From positions 5,518,001 through 5,582,000 of the forward strand of contig NC_065407.1 of assembly GCF_024362695.1 (NCBI RefSeq): 64,000 bases of DNA. The letters are read 5' to 3'. This document shows positions 1 to 12,589 of the stretch, piece after piece; position 1 is the stretch's first letter, and each line of letters begins with the position of its first letter. The notes under the pieces were generated by a model that saw only the letters and a list, made by a program, of their open reading frames with translations, was not told the origin of the DNA and did no database searches. The DNA is from Pectinophora gossypiella (lineage: Eukaryota; Arthropoda; Insecta; Lepidoptera; Gelechiidae). The position numbers and the translations under genes were made by a program.

Positions 1-109
1 TAGATGGCTGTTCTTCATTTATCTATACCACCAAACCAAGCCCTTGGTTTGATACCTGGGTTAGTAAATTTAGTTTTTTTTTTTGTTTGCTTGTACCAGT
101 AGAGTTTTG

Positions 110-235
110 GTAATAGGCTCGCCCGTTCATACATGGGACTTAGATAGAGCTGGCGAGAAGTGGATATGTACTATAAAACTCCGCCTACCCTTTCAGGTAT
201 ACTTCTACGAGTATAGAGTCGTGATACTATGTTAT
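110..235 (+). repeat. Dispersed repeat copy (family with ATACATGGGACTTA core)
   Basis: About 125 bp recurs in diverged form near 20140-20265 and 24510-24625. Shared blocks are 'aataggctc', 'acatgggactta', 'agctggcga' and 'tctgcctaccccttcgggtatac'-like text. It looks like the 3' portion of a SINE or LINE. No coding potential and no boundaries could be fixed. Confidence 0.45.
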
Positions 236-375
236 AAGTTGGCTCCGTTCTTGTCGATTTTATTTCAACAATGAGCAGTGGATAGAGTTAGCTTCGTACA
301 CCGTTGTAAGGCTTAGAAGAGCAAAAATCTGGTTCAGCTTCACCTTCGATTAACTAGTCCTTTTATTCTTATAAC

Positions 376-690
376 ATACATACATAAACTCATGCCTATT
401 TCCTACTGGGGCTGGGGTAAGCAGAAACTATATTCCATTTGCTTCGACCCTGACACACTTCTCTTGCTTCCTCCACATTCATCAATCGCTTCATACACGC
501 ACGCCGATTCAGAGTAGTTCGTACTAAACCTTTTCTAAGGACATCTCTAATTTGGTCAATGTAAGTCCTTTTAGGTCTTCCTCTGCCAGCCGTAGGGCTT
601 CGCTTTATATATCGCTTTCGCAATTCCATTATCCTTCATCCGCTCTACGTGTTCAAACCAATCTTACAACCTTTATTCTTATAAAGTTTC
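376..690 (-). mobile_element. 3' fragment of a LINE (reverse-transcriptase C-terminus)
   Basis: The minus frame encodes the RT-tail signature GRGRPKRTYIDQI followed by LNRRACMKRLMNVEEA. The fragment ends in an (ATGT)n-like tail at 376-390. A diverged plus-strand copy lies at 51109-51400, and scraps lie near 24140-24215, 55565-55612 and 55915-56000. Only the last ~80 codons survive, so it is a dead 5'-truncated insertion. The clade is not certain. Confidence 0.65.
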
Positions 691-2140
691 TAAATAATAG
701 TTAAAAAGTTTCACAGATACAATTTTTGTCTACAATAAATAAAACTAATAAGTTGTCATACAAACAACTTTCCGATTCGAGACCATAACAATAAAACGGA
801 AAATTAAAGATTTCATGTAAGTATCACATTCTGAATACTTATAATTTGAAGTTCGAAAATACAGAGCAAAGTGAAAGTCGCTCTTAATACTGATATTATG
901 AGTGCAAATCTCGCCGAGAACATGCTTCGCCACATCATTCATATAGAATCGCGTTATGTTACGAGTATTACGACATCGAAACTCGTAATAATAATGTAAG
1001 ACCACGCGGATATCCACGTGCGAATTAGGGATGTCGTGACTCGAATCACTAAAATGAGTCAACTCATTTCATAACGGTAAAAGTGGAAAAAATACAACGT
1101 GAAACGTAGGTATCCCTCATTATACCAACGACTTTATACGACAAATTATAAAAGTTGAAGGAATACAAATTATAACGATTGTTGATGTAGATACCATAAT
1201 ACTTACATCTGTATTTCTATAACACCACATGTTGTACAAACACATGGTTGAAATAAAACATTTCTGTTCTATTCTATTCTGGTGCATATCATCAGCTTGG
1301 TAGTACCTCTGTTAAGTAATGCGACACAAACCAAACTACAAGTACTTGAGTAATAAAATTCAAAAGAATACTTTTTAATTTTTTTTACATGATAATGTAC
1401 TTTACAATTGTTTATAATAATAAAAAACAAAAACCAGATCTTGAAGTCCATTATGTTAGGAGTAGGTACGCGGAGTGTTAATCCGCCACATAATTTAAAA
1501 ATACACCTACGTAAGTGATATACAATTTATAATGATGAATCACTTACTGATATATATCTTACATTACAAGTAACATCTCTTCACCCACTACGTCGTCGGT
1601 GAATGTAAAGAAAGTTTTCATTATGTTTATGCCAATACGAAGGTTTTTAAAATATAATATTACATTTAATGTGCCTGTATTTTCCAACTTACTTACATGT
1701 ATTTTAAATCTTAATTTAATTTACGAACGTAATAATTAGCACGTAATGCTTTGTTAAGGTAATTGAATCAACTTGTATGTGCGTACGTAATTGAGTACCT
1801 ATTATAAAAATATTGATAAAATAACACCATAACGTTCCATCCCCCCTCTCTCTGGTTGATTGAGAGGAAGGTTAGGGCTAGCAGTGGAACTTATACATAG
1901 GCTATTAAAATGTATGTTACATTTAAGTATCTATGAAGAAATAATATTTATTCCTCAAAAAATAAGCTCATATTTTTTATGAATTTGATGAGCCCCTCTA
2001 TCATTTTTTTTTCATTTTGAACGTGAATCTCTGGGCCGCCCCGTATAACGGCTGAGTATTTAACTACCTAATTAATTAAATAATAGCCGTGATCAAGCTT
2101 AACGATGCAATATCTTAACCAAATCAAGGAAACCAGGACG
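691..2140. other. AT-rich intergenic stretch, no gene seen
   Basis: Short ORFs only, none with a recognisable domain. No tRNA-like or terminal-repeat structure was found. AT-rich with scattered stop codons in all frames. Confidence 0.5.
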
Positions 2141-2144
2141 AGGA

Positions 2145-2225
2145 CCCTGTGGTGTAATAGTTAACACGCTCGTCTCGACTTGACAAGAACAGCGGGTTCA
2201 AGTACAGTCAGAGTCAATTTCTCTT
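2145..2225 (+). repeat. tRNA-like SINE head, degenerate
   Basis: Contains an A-box-like 'tggtgtaatagttaacacgc' followed about 35 nt later by a B-box-like 'gggttcaagt'. The arrangement fits a tRNA-derived SINE promoter. The body downstream is not clearly delimited. Confidence 0.35.
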
Positions 2226-2539
2226 TGTAAGTTATTAAGCACAGGTGAAATTCTTTAAACCAAGGAAAGCTTCTCAAGATTAATATTTTATATGGCAATT
2301 GTAGTAGGCTGAGCTATAGGCCATCTACGGGGCCCACAGGTGGCGGATAGTGGAACGGCCATCAGATATGATGGTTAGCTGCGAATATAAAAATAAGCAG
2401 TCCCCGACCAAACAGCGACAGGATTAGCAGAACGTAGCGGGTAGCTGACTGGGACAGGCTAACCTATAAAATGCTATTTAGGTTCTATGACGATCTTGTG
2501 ACATATCGAGTAGGCGCCGCTACTTCAAAAGCGCTCCCC

Positions 2540-2745
2540 TGATGCCGGGCAGCAGCGGTATCAGTACTGGTTGGAGGCCGAAGAAATGGGATTCTGGTAG
2601 GGTTCTAGCTGGAAACATCACCGATTGAGAAATTGGTCGGTGTACTGCAGAACGGAAGGCGATTGGGGCCCTGTCTATGGAGTAATGGCGATTATTCCAC
2701 CGACAAGAGCGCAGCTCGTAAATAAAGAGAGAGATGACAACCTCT
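2540..2745 (+). repeat. Retroelement 3' end with AAGAGC..GCTCTT-type hairpin tail (diverged)
   Basis: Ends in 'ccgacaagagcgcagctcgtaaat', which matches the tail family at 13726-13762, 27966-28012, 30090-30140 and 31335-31375 (gctac..cgacaagagcgtggctcttaaatt). It is diverged here. Confidence 0.35.
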
Positions 2746-2937
2746 ACCTCGAGTAGAGATCGTCCCATCGTGAGCTCAACACATTAACCAATAAACGACG
2801 ATGGCCGTGTCTACTCCTACAAACTGCAGAAGTAAGTTCTTCAGATATAGAAATCCGTCATCTGAACAGCACATACGAACTCTCGCTATAACTTTATCTT
2901 CGAAGTATTTGGTCGACTACATATGTATGTTATTAAA

Positions 2938-3345
2938 CAGGGTGTAAGTGATATCGTAACTTTAAGAGGTGATTCAGACTATGATTCTAAATTGATATCA
3001 GGAGAAATTTTCCGTCGCAAAAGTATGGAGCTAAAAATTAAAAAATATATACTTACTAATTTTTTTATGAATTTTGCGACAGAAAAATCCATTTGATATA
3101 CTTGTACGTACGTATTTCTACGGGGTGTAAGTGACATCGTAACGAATACTGAGGGAGATGATTTAGCTAGTTATTCTGAGTTAATATCAAGTGGAATTTT
3201 CCATCACAAAATTATAGAATTAAAAATAATAAAAAAAAACAAATAATCATGAATTTTGCGACGGAAAATTCCACTTGATATTAACTCAGAATCATGGTCT
3301 GAATCAATCCCCTAAGTATTCGATGTCACTAACACCCTGTATATA
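2938..3345. mobile_element. Two adjacent palindromic MITE copies (GGGTGTAAGTGACATCGTAAC family)
   Basis: Each unit begins with a 'gggtgt.agtgacatcgtaac' arm and 'attctgagttaatatcaagtgg', and closes with its reverse complement ('ccacttgatattaactcagaat'...'gtcactaacaccctgta'). Units span roughly 2938-3105 and 3121-3343. Other copies lie at 7452-7665, 7722-7805, 12590-12925, 15421-15650, 15697-15895, 22325-22395 and 24986-25090. Non-coding; the long terminal inverted repeats make it foldback-like. Confidence 0.7.
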
Positions 3346-4190
3346 TACACCTATCAATTCTACTTAAGTATTTGGCTTTTCAATGGCCTAGCCTTTGTTA
3401 GTACCTGTCATCTCGAAGTGAAAGTATTCTCTAATTCGCGTGTGATGTTCTTACGACTTAGGGTTCCGAACCTCAATAGCGAAAACAGAACCATTATAGG
3501 ATAATTTAGTTGTCCGTCCGTTTCTCTGTCAAGCACCTGTATTTTTTTTAGCGCTTCAGGGGACCATAGTCGTGCCTCCACGCGTTCCCGAAATAAAAAA
3601 GGCCTGATATGCAGAAGAACGGATAGCAAATTGATCCTATAAGGGTTCCGTTTTTATTAATGATTATTTCGACCAAAATGTTTTTTAATTTCATGACAAA
3701 ATATACGTTTCTTCGATGTTAATTTACTGTAGCTGTGGTAGATTCTAATAATAAATAGGTATTTATTTCTTTCTTTCTTGTTTGTATCAAACAATCTATT
3801 CTTAAACAACGCTAAATGAATAAGAGAAGGCACAGCGTGTCGGTAAAGCAATAAAATGAAATATTCACTCAATTCACACTTTCACATTGCCAGTATAAAA
3901 TTTATAAAGAGTTTCTATCGGAAAACTATTTATCAGTTAAATGTGAATTTGACATTTTGCTTCGTAGGTACATTATCTAGAGATTATATTAAAAAAAAAA
4001 CCTGTTTCGTTTTCAAGTCTGGTATCTTAAGTCTATCGTAGCGATATGGAGAATAGATATGAGTATAAAAAGTAGGTATACTTACCCACATTAAAGTAAA
4101 GTACCGTTACAAATATCCAAAATAGTCCAGATTATATAACACAAAATTCCAAAAAAAAAATATTGGGGAAATTAATATTATGTTCTAATA
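3346..4190. other. Intergenic; possible old repeat at 3400-3650
   Basis: The segment 3460-3650 contains 'agggttccgaacctc' near one side and 'aagggttccgtttt' near the other, suggesting a decayed repeat. Otherwise nothing identifiable. Confidence 0.3.
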
Positions 4191-4192
4191 TA

Positions 4193-4656
4193 AAAATTTA
4201 AAAACTAAAACCCGACTATGGAAAAAGCTCTTTGAAATGTATGAAACAAAAAAAATCTCTGACATTCTTCCGAATAGTGATGTGAAGGAGATAGCTTTAT
4301 ATATATATAAAAAAAAAACATTTATTTCAGGCGATGCCCATAAAAAAGTTACACACAGACAACATAATTACATATGCCATGGTAAACAAACACTTAGCAC
4401 AGATTGGCATTCGACCACGGCTATCTCTTAAATATCATTCAACGTCTGGTCTTTACATTAAGAAGACATTTCAAAAAATATAAATGCATACAGTGCATAT
4501 AGTGTGTGTGTGTTTCTCCGTTTCTGCTGGAACCAGCACCAAAATGGAGACGTGGCCAAAAAGTCTTTTGTAACCAATCAAATATTCCACATTTTTTTTT
4601 CTTGTTTCATACTTTTCAGAGCGCGATTTTTCCGTAGTCGGATTTTAGTTTTTAAA
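4193..4656. mobile_element. Foldback/MITE with ~60-bp inverted ends (AAAACTAAAACCCGACTA family)
   Basis: The left end 4193-4253 reads 'aaaactaaaacccgacta'...'atgaaacaa'. The right end 4597-4656 is its diverged complement ('ttgtttcatacttttc'...'tagtttttaaactc'). Related ends occur at 8045-8110, 22040-22265 and 52040-52175, sometimes with the shared interior 'gaaattcttccgaatagtgatgt'. Non-coding. Confidence 0.55.
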
Positions 4657-4659
4657 CTC

Positions 4660-6600
4660 TTGTGTTTATTTATATTATTTTGGGGCTTTCTTTATACAAT
4701 AACGTGCTTCCATCATGTGTTTTATGCAAGATTTGGAGATAACACTTAACCTAATCATGTCTGAGCAGTTGTTATCAATTGAAAGTAAATATCTAGTAAA
4801 TACAAGCAAGTCCGTAAGTAAAAGATAGTCATATACATATACGTGATGATGATGATGATGCGACCGATTTCGGCCATGGCGACCACTTCGACTCCTAGTC
4901 GGCACGACGCTGATGCGCCCGAAGATGGCTTATGTGAGATGTGAAAATTAGTGAGCATCAGAATGACTGCCCAAAATGACAGATCAGCTTTAAAATATTA
5001 CTAACATCCAATACCTTTTAGCTACTATTTAATACCTTTGTATAGATATTTTCTACCTAATTAATAAAAAATAAAATAAGAAATAAAAAAATATGAGCAA
5101 AAAATGTTTTAACGAAATTGTTCATTGTTTACAACTCAATTATGCACATAATACAAATTATAAAAAAGGAACAAATGCAATAAAAGATTAATATGTTCCT
5201 TTCATTTTATATCCAACACCATACCATTAGAAAAAAAAAATATTTACGTCCTCAGATTTTGCCCTCTAGAGGGCGCTACATGGAATTGAGCGTGACGTCA
5301 CGTAGCCTACAATCACCGGACAATCAAAACATTCCTTGTGATATCTCATTTGTTAAATTTTGACTCGTGGTTTAAAAGTTAGGTTGTAACAGACATGTAT
5401 ACACGCATACACAAACACATGACCCTTCCTTTTGCTTCGCCGCAGTTGGGTAAATAGATGTCCGGGCTTGTCAGGGGGCTATCTCTGTAATTGTGAATCT
5501 AATGAACTCCAATTATGTACGCAGTCAGCTTTGGAAGTTGAAATCGCAAACGGTGCGTTATTCGATAGCCCTTTGAAGAGCTCTTGTTAATCTGAATTCA
5601 TGATTTTGTAAAATTAATTTCATGAAGCTTAAATATAAGAACGACGCTAAATATAAACCAAGAGTCATTCAAAAATAAATTATTAATGCAATATAATAAT
5701 ATTACCTATACCAAAAAGCAAAAGCACACAGATTATAAATTAGAAAAGCTTCTTTACCAACCGCCACGTAATTTATGATCAAAGTCATCGCCTGAGTAAA
5801 GAGCAAAGAGCAATTACTGCCACACTATAGTTAGTATCTTTGCCCGAAAGTTTGTAGTAGGCGTTTTTCAATTTTGTTGTCGTCTTCGTTCGATGCCCGT
5901 GCCCCAGTAGTGGGGACGTTACGTTGACGCTGGTGATGATGTCATAGACTGATTAAGGTTCATTAAAGTAAAATACCAAATGGGCTCCCTTTTGGTGATG
6001 TGTGTCCACCTACCTGGCCCCGAAAGGGAAAACGGATAGATACTTAGTCTTATTTTTCTTCTCTGTCATTTATCTAATCTAATTTCATCACCCTCTTCTA
6101 ATGAAGTACCTACTGTCGGGTCTCTCGACGTTATCGCTTCCAAGCACGATTAAGTTAAGAGTGACATAGAGAAAAACCAAGGAATTTGTCCTATACCTAC
6201 ATTGTAAGAGGAATAAGAATAAAAATTTAGAATGTTGCTTAAAATATGAGAGTTATCTATTAAGTACTATAGATTTGCTTATAGGCTAGCCAGCGCGGGC
6301 TATTGCAAATATGTATAAATAAATATAATTTGAAATATTCGAAGCAGACAGAAGGACATCGGCCTCCAATTTCAAAATTCGAACATATAACCTAAACTGA
6401 TAAAATATAAAAACAACAGTCCGCGCGCTGCCTTGACGATTCAAGTCTAAACTATGTTCGAGGGGGATCGAGTATTATTCCTTATTCCATGCTTATAGTT
6501 AAGTTAAAGACACGTAAGCGCCTTTTAAAAAAAATCACATTTAGATGTGATTTTTGTTAACAAAATCTCGCAATAGACACGCGAATTTCAATGTAGGTAA
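4660..6600. other. Intergenic; (GAT)n and repeat scraps only
   Basis: 4845-4860 is a short (GAT)n run followed by 'gaccgatttcggccatggcg', which looks like a dispersed-repeat tail. 5885-5945 resembles the 3' part of the second SINE type seen at 54545-54835 ('cgtgccccag.ag.ggggacgtta'...'gatgatg'). No gene seen. Confidence 0.4.
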
Positions 6601-6634
6601 AAACTTGTCGTCTAAATTTTTACCAGAATCAAGC

Positions 6635-6980
6635 GAGATGATATTTCTACACACGACGAGAAATGAATCATACATAAAGACATATCAGGAAATTAGTACC
6701 GTAAATGTAAGTATTCAAAGATTGAGCGTGATTTGCATATTACGGAGGCTAAGGTATAAACTTTAAAAGTAATTCTCCTAAGTTCTGCTAAACAAACAAT
6801 ATTTGCCACGAGACCAGGGGGCTTTGGCCACATCGAAGCAATACATCTAAGAAAACAATGTCGCATTTTGACATTTGCGCATATAAAAGAAAGTGGGCAA
6901 TGCAAACAAATGTCAAATAGCAATATTGCTTTTTTACATGAATTGCTTCGATGTGGCTATTTTATGTGGCCCCCAGATAA
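6635..6980 (+). repeat. Left arm of a large inverted repeat (pairs with 8715-9060)
   Basis: This sequence returns, reverse complemented and diverged, at 8715-9060 ('ctacacacgacgagaaatga', 'aaacaaacaatatttgccac', 'catcgaagcaat'). The inner ~135 bp (about 6828-6963) is itself a palindromic MITE with ends 'ggccacatcgaagcaat' / 'attgcttcgatgtggc'. Non-coding. Confidence 0.65.
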
Positions 6981-7451
6981 TAATTTTTAAAAAATTTCGC
7001 TTATATGGTTTTCATTTTATGGCGACGAAACAGTGCCTGCCTTGCAAATGATAGCAAGTTTGTCATTTGTCTCATTTCTAACCGGAATATCCTTCGTCTG
7101 TGTATTGACGTAACATAAATATATTGTTCTAGTACTATGACTATTATAACTGTGTACCCCCAGGGGAAATAGGCGCGGTCTTACGTGTCCTACATTTCTT
7201 CGAACTGTTGAATAATCATCACAGGTTTATAAACTAGATAGAGACCACTTTGTTTGTCATTTTTGTGCAGATAAGAAAAATCAGATCGAAGATATTGACA
7301 TTGATAATGATTCTGTTCTAAATACCTACTTACCTACATCTGCCATATCAACCATTGTCACTAAACTTCACTTTGTATGACTGTCCCCAGTTTGGTTACG
7401 GTATTGAATCATCTGATTATTATAAGTAAATAAAATGATATAAACAGCCTT

Positions 7452-7665
7452 ACAGGTTGTTAGTGACAACGTAAAGAAAACTTTGTGGGGCGATATTAAG
7501 GGGAATAATCTGCCGCAAAAGTATGAAACTGAAAAAAATCCCGCGAATTAAACAAAAAACGAAAGAAACCAATAAAACGACAGGAAATTGTAATTGATAT
7601 CCACTCAGAATCATGGTCTGAATCATCCACCTCAATATTTGTTACGGTGTCATTAAGACCAATGC
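7452..7665. mobile_element. Palindromic MITE copy, diverged
   Basis: 'ggttgttagtgacaacgtaa' at the left and 'cagaatcatggtctgaatcatcc'-type text with 'gttacggtgtcatta' at the right identify the family described at 2938-3345. A half copy follows at 7722-7805. Confidence 0.55.
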
Positions 7666-8044
7666 ATATCTAGTCGTATGGCTACCTGTACTTGTATGCT
7701 AACTGAATGTACTTGTATGGTATGTAGGTGACATCGTAACGAATACTGAAGGGGTTAATTCAGCCTATTATTCTGAGTTAATAAATATCAAATGTTATTT
7801 TCCAAAGTAGCTCACTTAGCAGATACAGCTCGTACGGTCATCGAGTTCCATTCGATTTGACATGATAATGTTGACTGAAATTACTTGATAGTCCATTATT
7901 ATTATTATTTGTATGTCTTTTCCATCTCGGGACTGTTATTAGCCTGTATGATCCCACTGCTGGGTAAAGGCCTCCCCCATGTCTTTCCAAGTATCTTGAA
8001 TACAGTAGTAGTTTCCGATTATCTTGATAGTCCATTACCAAATA

Positions 8045-8110
8045 AAAAATAAGTTTAAAAGCTAAAACCCGACTACGGAAAAATCGCGCTCTAAAAGTAT
8101 GAAGTAAGGA
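8045..8110 (+). repeat. Solo end of the AAAACTAAAACCCGACTA foldback family
   Basis: Matches the left arm at 4193-4253 ('gctaaaacccgactacggaa'). No matching right arm is nearby. Confidence 0.45.
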
Positions 8111-8714
8111 AATATTTTCCCGAAATTCTCACCCAAACACGAAAAAACATGTTTTCGTTCATTATCGAGTAATGAATTTTTAATCTTTTTTAGAATTTGA
8201 AATAATGTTTATAAAGCCCTTTCATTTGATAATGTACCTTTTTTTTAATAATGACAGAGGCATTTATGAAGGACCCTTATTCAGGGTTGATAGGTACCTC
8301 ATTGACACCATCTGCATACCGTGCTTACACGTGTTTCAAATTGGGATTATAATATCAAGCTTAGATTGGAATTCCGTCAATACCACACATGTCAATCAAT
8401 ATACAGTAATTATTATTATAAAAAATATTGTATTATGCAACCGATCCGCACTGAAGCAGCGTGGTTTTACTTCATATCCCCTCCCGTTGTTTGAGGGGAG
8501 TGTAAAGCCTACTTTTTAACGTAAAAAATAATTAACCTATTACGTCCCACTGCTAGGCACACGGATTTCAGGAGAGAATTTTATGGTTCCAGAAATGAAA
8601 AATCGAATGTGACACATTACATTTTATTTGCTAGTATTTTATTTACTTACTACGTTTTTATTTCTTATTTCAAGCTTGTGTTGTGTGGATATAGGCACGT
8701 ACAGGAAGTTTAAA

Positions 8715-9060
8715 TGGTCATATCGAAGCAATTCATCTAAGAAAGCAATGTTGCAATTTGACATTTTACATATATAAAAGTAAATGCGCAATGCAAAAAA
8801 TTGTCAAATAGCAATATTGCTGTCTTAGATGAATTGCTTCGATGTGGCCATTTCAAGCCCCTGGTCTCGTGGCAAATATTGTTTGTTTAGCAGAACTTAG
8901 GAGAATTACTTTTAGAGTGTATCTAAAATCTGTAATACCTTAGCATCCGTAATATTTTATGCAAATCACACTTAATCTTCGAATACTTACATTTACAGTA
9001 CTAATTTCCTGATAGGTCTTTATGTATGATTCATTTCTCGTCGTGTGTAGAAATGTCATT
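8715..9060 (-). repeat. Right arm of the large inverted repeat (pairs with 6635-6980)
   Basis: Reverse complement of 6635-6980 with moderate divergence. Includes the internal palindromic MITE at about 8720-8855. About 1.7 kb of unrelated DNA separates the arms. Confidence 0.65.
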
Positions 9061-9069
9061 GGTACTTAT

Positions 9070-10043
9070 TTACACAAACAGTTTCGTCAAACAGTTGTGG
9101 GTATTTTAACGGTTTAACTCTGGTGTTTACAAAAGAACTACATTTGTCGAATTGTCATTAAATGTAACAATTTTCTGTGGAAGATTACTATAATCTTGAA
9201 AAGAATAAAGGTTGTAGTGCTGTTCCATTCTCATGAATGTAAATACATGCGTTGATTAAAATCTTTTCCTGTAGAATTAGAATAATGATGACAAACACTG
9301 ACATCAAGCTAAAATTGTAATCTAAAAATCTGCAGTGCCGTGTTTATCAAAACTCACAAGTTACAAGTAACTCACAAGTACGTGTAAATTACGTTTATCA
9401 AAAAAGTAGAGGGATTGTTAAATTTACGTACTTACTTGTGAAATAAATATTGACACTTGTAACATGTAATTTACATGTGTAGTTTTGATAAACACATTAT
9501 TTTATTAATGAAAATTTTTATAAGAAAATATCTTGTAATACAGGGCCAAACTTACAAAAGTTTTGATAAACAGGGCACAGGTCTGAATAATCTTAAAATA
9601 TATGTTGTGTCATGTGCCATGCGACACACGCCTTGCAATGTACCTACGTATTTCACATAGCACGATTGGCGATATACGGCATTACGGTATGTTTTTATTC
9701 AGTAAAATTGTGAATTGAAAAAGAATGACAAGTCATCGTTATTTTTTTCTGGTTAGTCATGTCACGACCTCAGCTGCTATCGCCATGTTTCGTTTCACTA
9801 CTCACAAGACACCATGTATATGACGATGATTTTGAGGAGGATATTTTAGCCACAATGGAAATTTGAAAAATAATTATGTGTCAGTATGCTATATTTAATA
9901 AAATACAAACTCGTAGTCTGGTCTTGTGCCCTACTGTGTGAACCTGCACGTTGTCATATTCGAGGCTAACCAGAAAGCTATCGAGGCTACTATACTAGTC
10001 TTAAAGTAGGCTTAATACGACCGTTGTACCTACTTGTATAATT
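9070..10043. other. Intergenic, no gene seen
   Basis: Low-complexity AT-rich DNA. Around 9350-9560 variants of 'acttacaagt' / 'acttgtaa' recur irregularly. No coding or structural RNA signal recognised. Confidence 0.4.
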
Positions 10044-10294
10044 ATAAGAATCCTTTGTTCCCACTAGTTCGATTCATTAGTTCGATCGTCGGACTAGTGA
10101 GAATTTTTTTTCTCATTAGTTCGACCGTCGAACTAGTGAGCATTTCTTTTCTCATTTGTTCGACCGTCGAACCAATTTAAATTTAAAAATAGTTCTACCA
10201 CATTTCAATGTTTTACTAATTTCGTAATAAAATAAAAAACGCTTGGTTCGTTATAAAATATATATTCGTGTACATCTATAGGATATCTTAGATC

Positions 10295-10612
10295 TTCTTT
10301 CTTATCGTGTGGGTTGTAAGATTGATGACCAATCTTACAGACCCTGGTGTCAGAGTTATAGAGCCGCCAAAGGCCTCTGACGTGGCTCGTAACGACTACC
10401 TCCATAGATAGTAACCGGGACCATCGGCTTAACGTGCCTTCCGAAGCACGGAATCGTCTTATTTTTCGGACAATCTGGTGGCCCGCAATGTCCTAACCAA
10501 ACCGGGAAAGTCTCACAAAGTAGTTTTTAAAAAACTGTTTCCCACCCGGGAATCGAACCCAGGACCTCCGGATCGAGAGACCAATGCTCTAACCACTAGA
10601 CCACGGAGGCTG
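10295..10612 (-). mobile_element. tRNA-derived SINE inside foldback copy 1
   Basis: On the minus strand an A box 'tggtctagtggttagagc' and a B box 'gggttcgattcccg' are followed by the body shared with the SINE at 12937-13265 (ttaggacattg, cggacaatctgg-complement, ccgaagcac-complement). Confidence 0.7.
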
Positions 10613-11065
10613 TCTTAGAAAGAAGATCTAAGATATCCTATAGATGTACACGAATATATATTTTATAACGAACCAAGCGTTTTTTATTTTATTACGAAAT
10701 TAGTAAAACATTGAAATGTGGTAGAACTATTTTTAAATTTAAATAGGTTCGACGGTCGAACAAATGAGAAAAGAAATGCTCACTAGTTCGACGGTCGAAC
10801 TAATGAGAAAAAAAATTCTCACTAGTCCGACGATCGAACTAATTAATCGAACTAGTGGGAACAAAGGGTGAGAATTTTTTTTCTCATTAGTTCGACCGTC
10901 GAACTAGTGAGCATTTCTTTTCTCATTTGTTCGACCGTCGAACCAATTTAAATTTAAAAATAGTTCTACCACATTTCAATGTTTTACTAATTTCGTAATA
11001 AAATAAAAAACGCTTGGTTCGTTATAAAATATATATTCGTGTACATCTATAGGATATCTTAGATC

Positions 11066-11383
11066 TTCTTTCTTATCGTGTGGGTTGTAAGATTGATGAC
11101 CAATCTTACAGACCCTGGTGTCAGAGTTATAGAGCCGCCAAAGGCCTCTGACGTGGCTCGTAACGACTACCTCCATAGATAGTAACCGGGACCATCGGCT
11201 TAACGTGCCTTCCGAAGCACGGAATCGTCTTATTTTTCGGACAATCTGGTGGCCCGCAATGTCCTAACCAAACCGGGAAAGTCTCACAAAGTAGTTTTTA
11301 AAAAACTGTTTCCCACCCGGGAATCGAACCCAGGACCTCCGGATCGAGAGACCAATGCTCTAACCACTAGACCACGGAGGCTG
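11066..11383 (-). mobile_element. tRNA-derived SINE inside foldback copy 2
   Basis: Sequence-identical counterpart of 10295-10612, displaced by 771 bp. It was therefore duplicated together with its host element rather than inserted independently. Confidence 0.7.
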
Positions 11384-11667
11384 TCTTAGAAAGAAGATCT
11401 AAGATATCCTATAGATGTACACGAATATATATTTTATAACGAACCAAGCGTTTTTTATTTTATTACGAAATTAGTAAAACATTGAAATGTGGTAGAACTA
11501 TTTTTAAATTTAAATAGGTTCGACGGTCGAACAAATGAGAAAAGAAATGCTCACTAGTTCGACGGTCGAACTAATGAGAAAAAAAATTCTCACTAGTCCG
11601 ACGATCGAACTAATTAATCGAACTAGTGGGAACAAAGGATAAGAATATCATAATGTCTATCTTGATC

Positions 11668-11960
11668 CACAGTAGCCCAATTGGTAGAACGCTTGCCTCT
11701 TACTCTGAACTCGCAGGTTCTAATCCAGCACAGACCTAAACCAATCATTGTAGAATTTGTTTTTCGAACTCATGTTAAGATCATAAGTCACGTGCTGAGC
11801 GATGACGGAAAACATCGTGAGGAAACCCACATTCCCGAGAAACACATTTTCAGAGGTAAGTGACCTGACCTGTATTGGGCTGGTTTTCCCTTCGCAGGTG
11901 GGATGGTCAGACAGTTTCTGTAAAAAACCGGACATGTCAAATTTTCAAGTCAGGTAAGCG
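11668..11960 (+). mobile_element. tRNA-derived SINE, second type
   Basis: Head 'gtagcccaattggtagaacg' resembles an A-box region, with 'gcaggttctaatcc' as B box. The body 'cctaaaccaatcattgtaga'...'gaggaaacccacattcc' recurs inverted at 20985-21230 and 53130-53415. Confidence 0.6.
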
Positions 11961-12589
11961 GACCGTGTATAAAACGGGATAGTGCTAGGGATATGACGAT
12001 CATAATACTTATATTAGGATTCTTACAAGTATAAAGTAGTGCGAAGTAGAAGAACGGTGGCATAACCTAATAAACCAGGGGCCTTAGCTAAGTTACAAAC
12101 GGCAAATCACAATCGACAGTTATAGTGACAAAAAATAATGTATTGTATGTGTATGGTATAAGATAACATGTCAATCCTATAAGCGAAAAGTCAAGAAAAT
12201 TAGCAAAAGCCAATGAAGTATTATTCTGTTGTATAGGGAGTCGTTGACCAATCGAACCAACCCTAATTCCTGTCATCAAAGGCCCCAGACTATAGATCAT
12301 GTCAAGCTCCTACAAACATAAATGTATTATGTTGTTGGAAACCTTGTATAGTTTGTGGTCGTGTAGTACACCAGTTTGCTTCTTAATCGGGGAGGGCCAG
12401 TTCGGACCATATAACCGGGCTTCCACCAATGAGTTACTTATTTTATTTTATAAACGGCGATACGCCTTACCAACTATCACGTCGTAACAGAAAGGTCATG
12501 AAGTGTGTGTGCAAATATAAAATCTTTGAAACGCCCACGCCATATAAAGGTTCTAACGTATATATTTTTTACCTTCCACGCGTAGCTTA

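Larger units (their letters stand above)
10052..11638. mobile_element. Tandemly doubled foldback element with SINE in each loop
   Basis: The element is flanked by a perfect 8-bp duplication ATAAGAAT (10044-10051 and 11639-11646). Its ends are inverted, 'cctttgttcccactagttcg' against 'cgaactagtgggaacaaagg'. Inside, 10097-10867 and 10868-11638 are tandem copies with a 771-bp offset that appear identical by eye. Each copy consists of long inverted arms (about 200-270 bp) around a minus-oriented tRNA-derived SINE. The arms carry nested palindromes such as TTCGACCGTCGAA. The 8-bp duplication is compatible with a hAT-type transposase supplied in trans, but the ends do not look like canonical hAT termini. 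Confidence 0.75.

Noticed and set aside
10205..11176. Two identical 66-codon ORFs
   Set aside because: They are read through SINE and foldback-arm sequence and are duplicated with the element.
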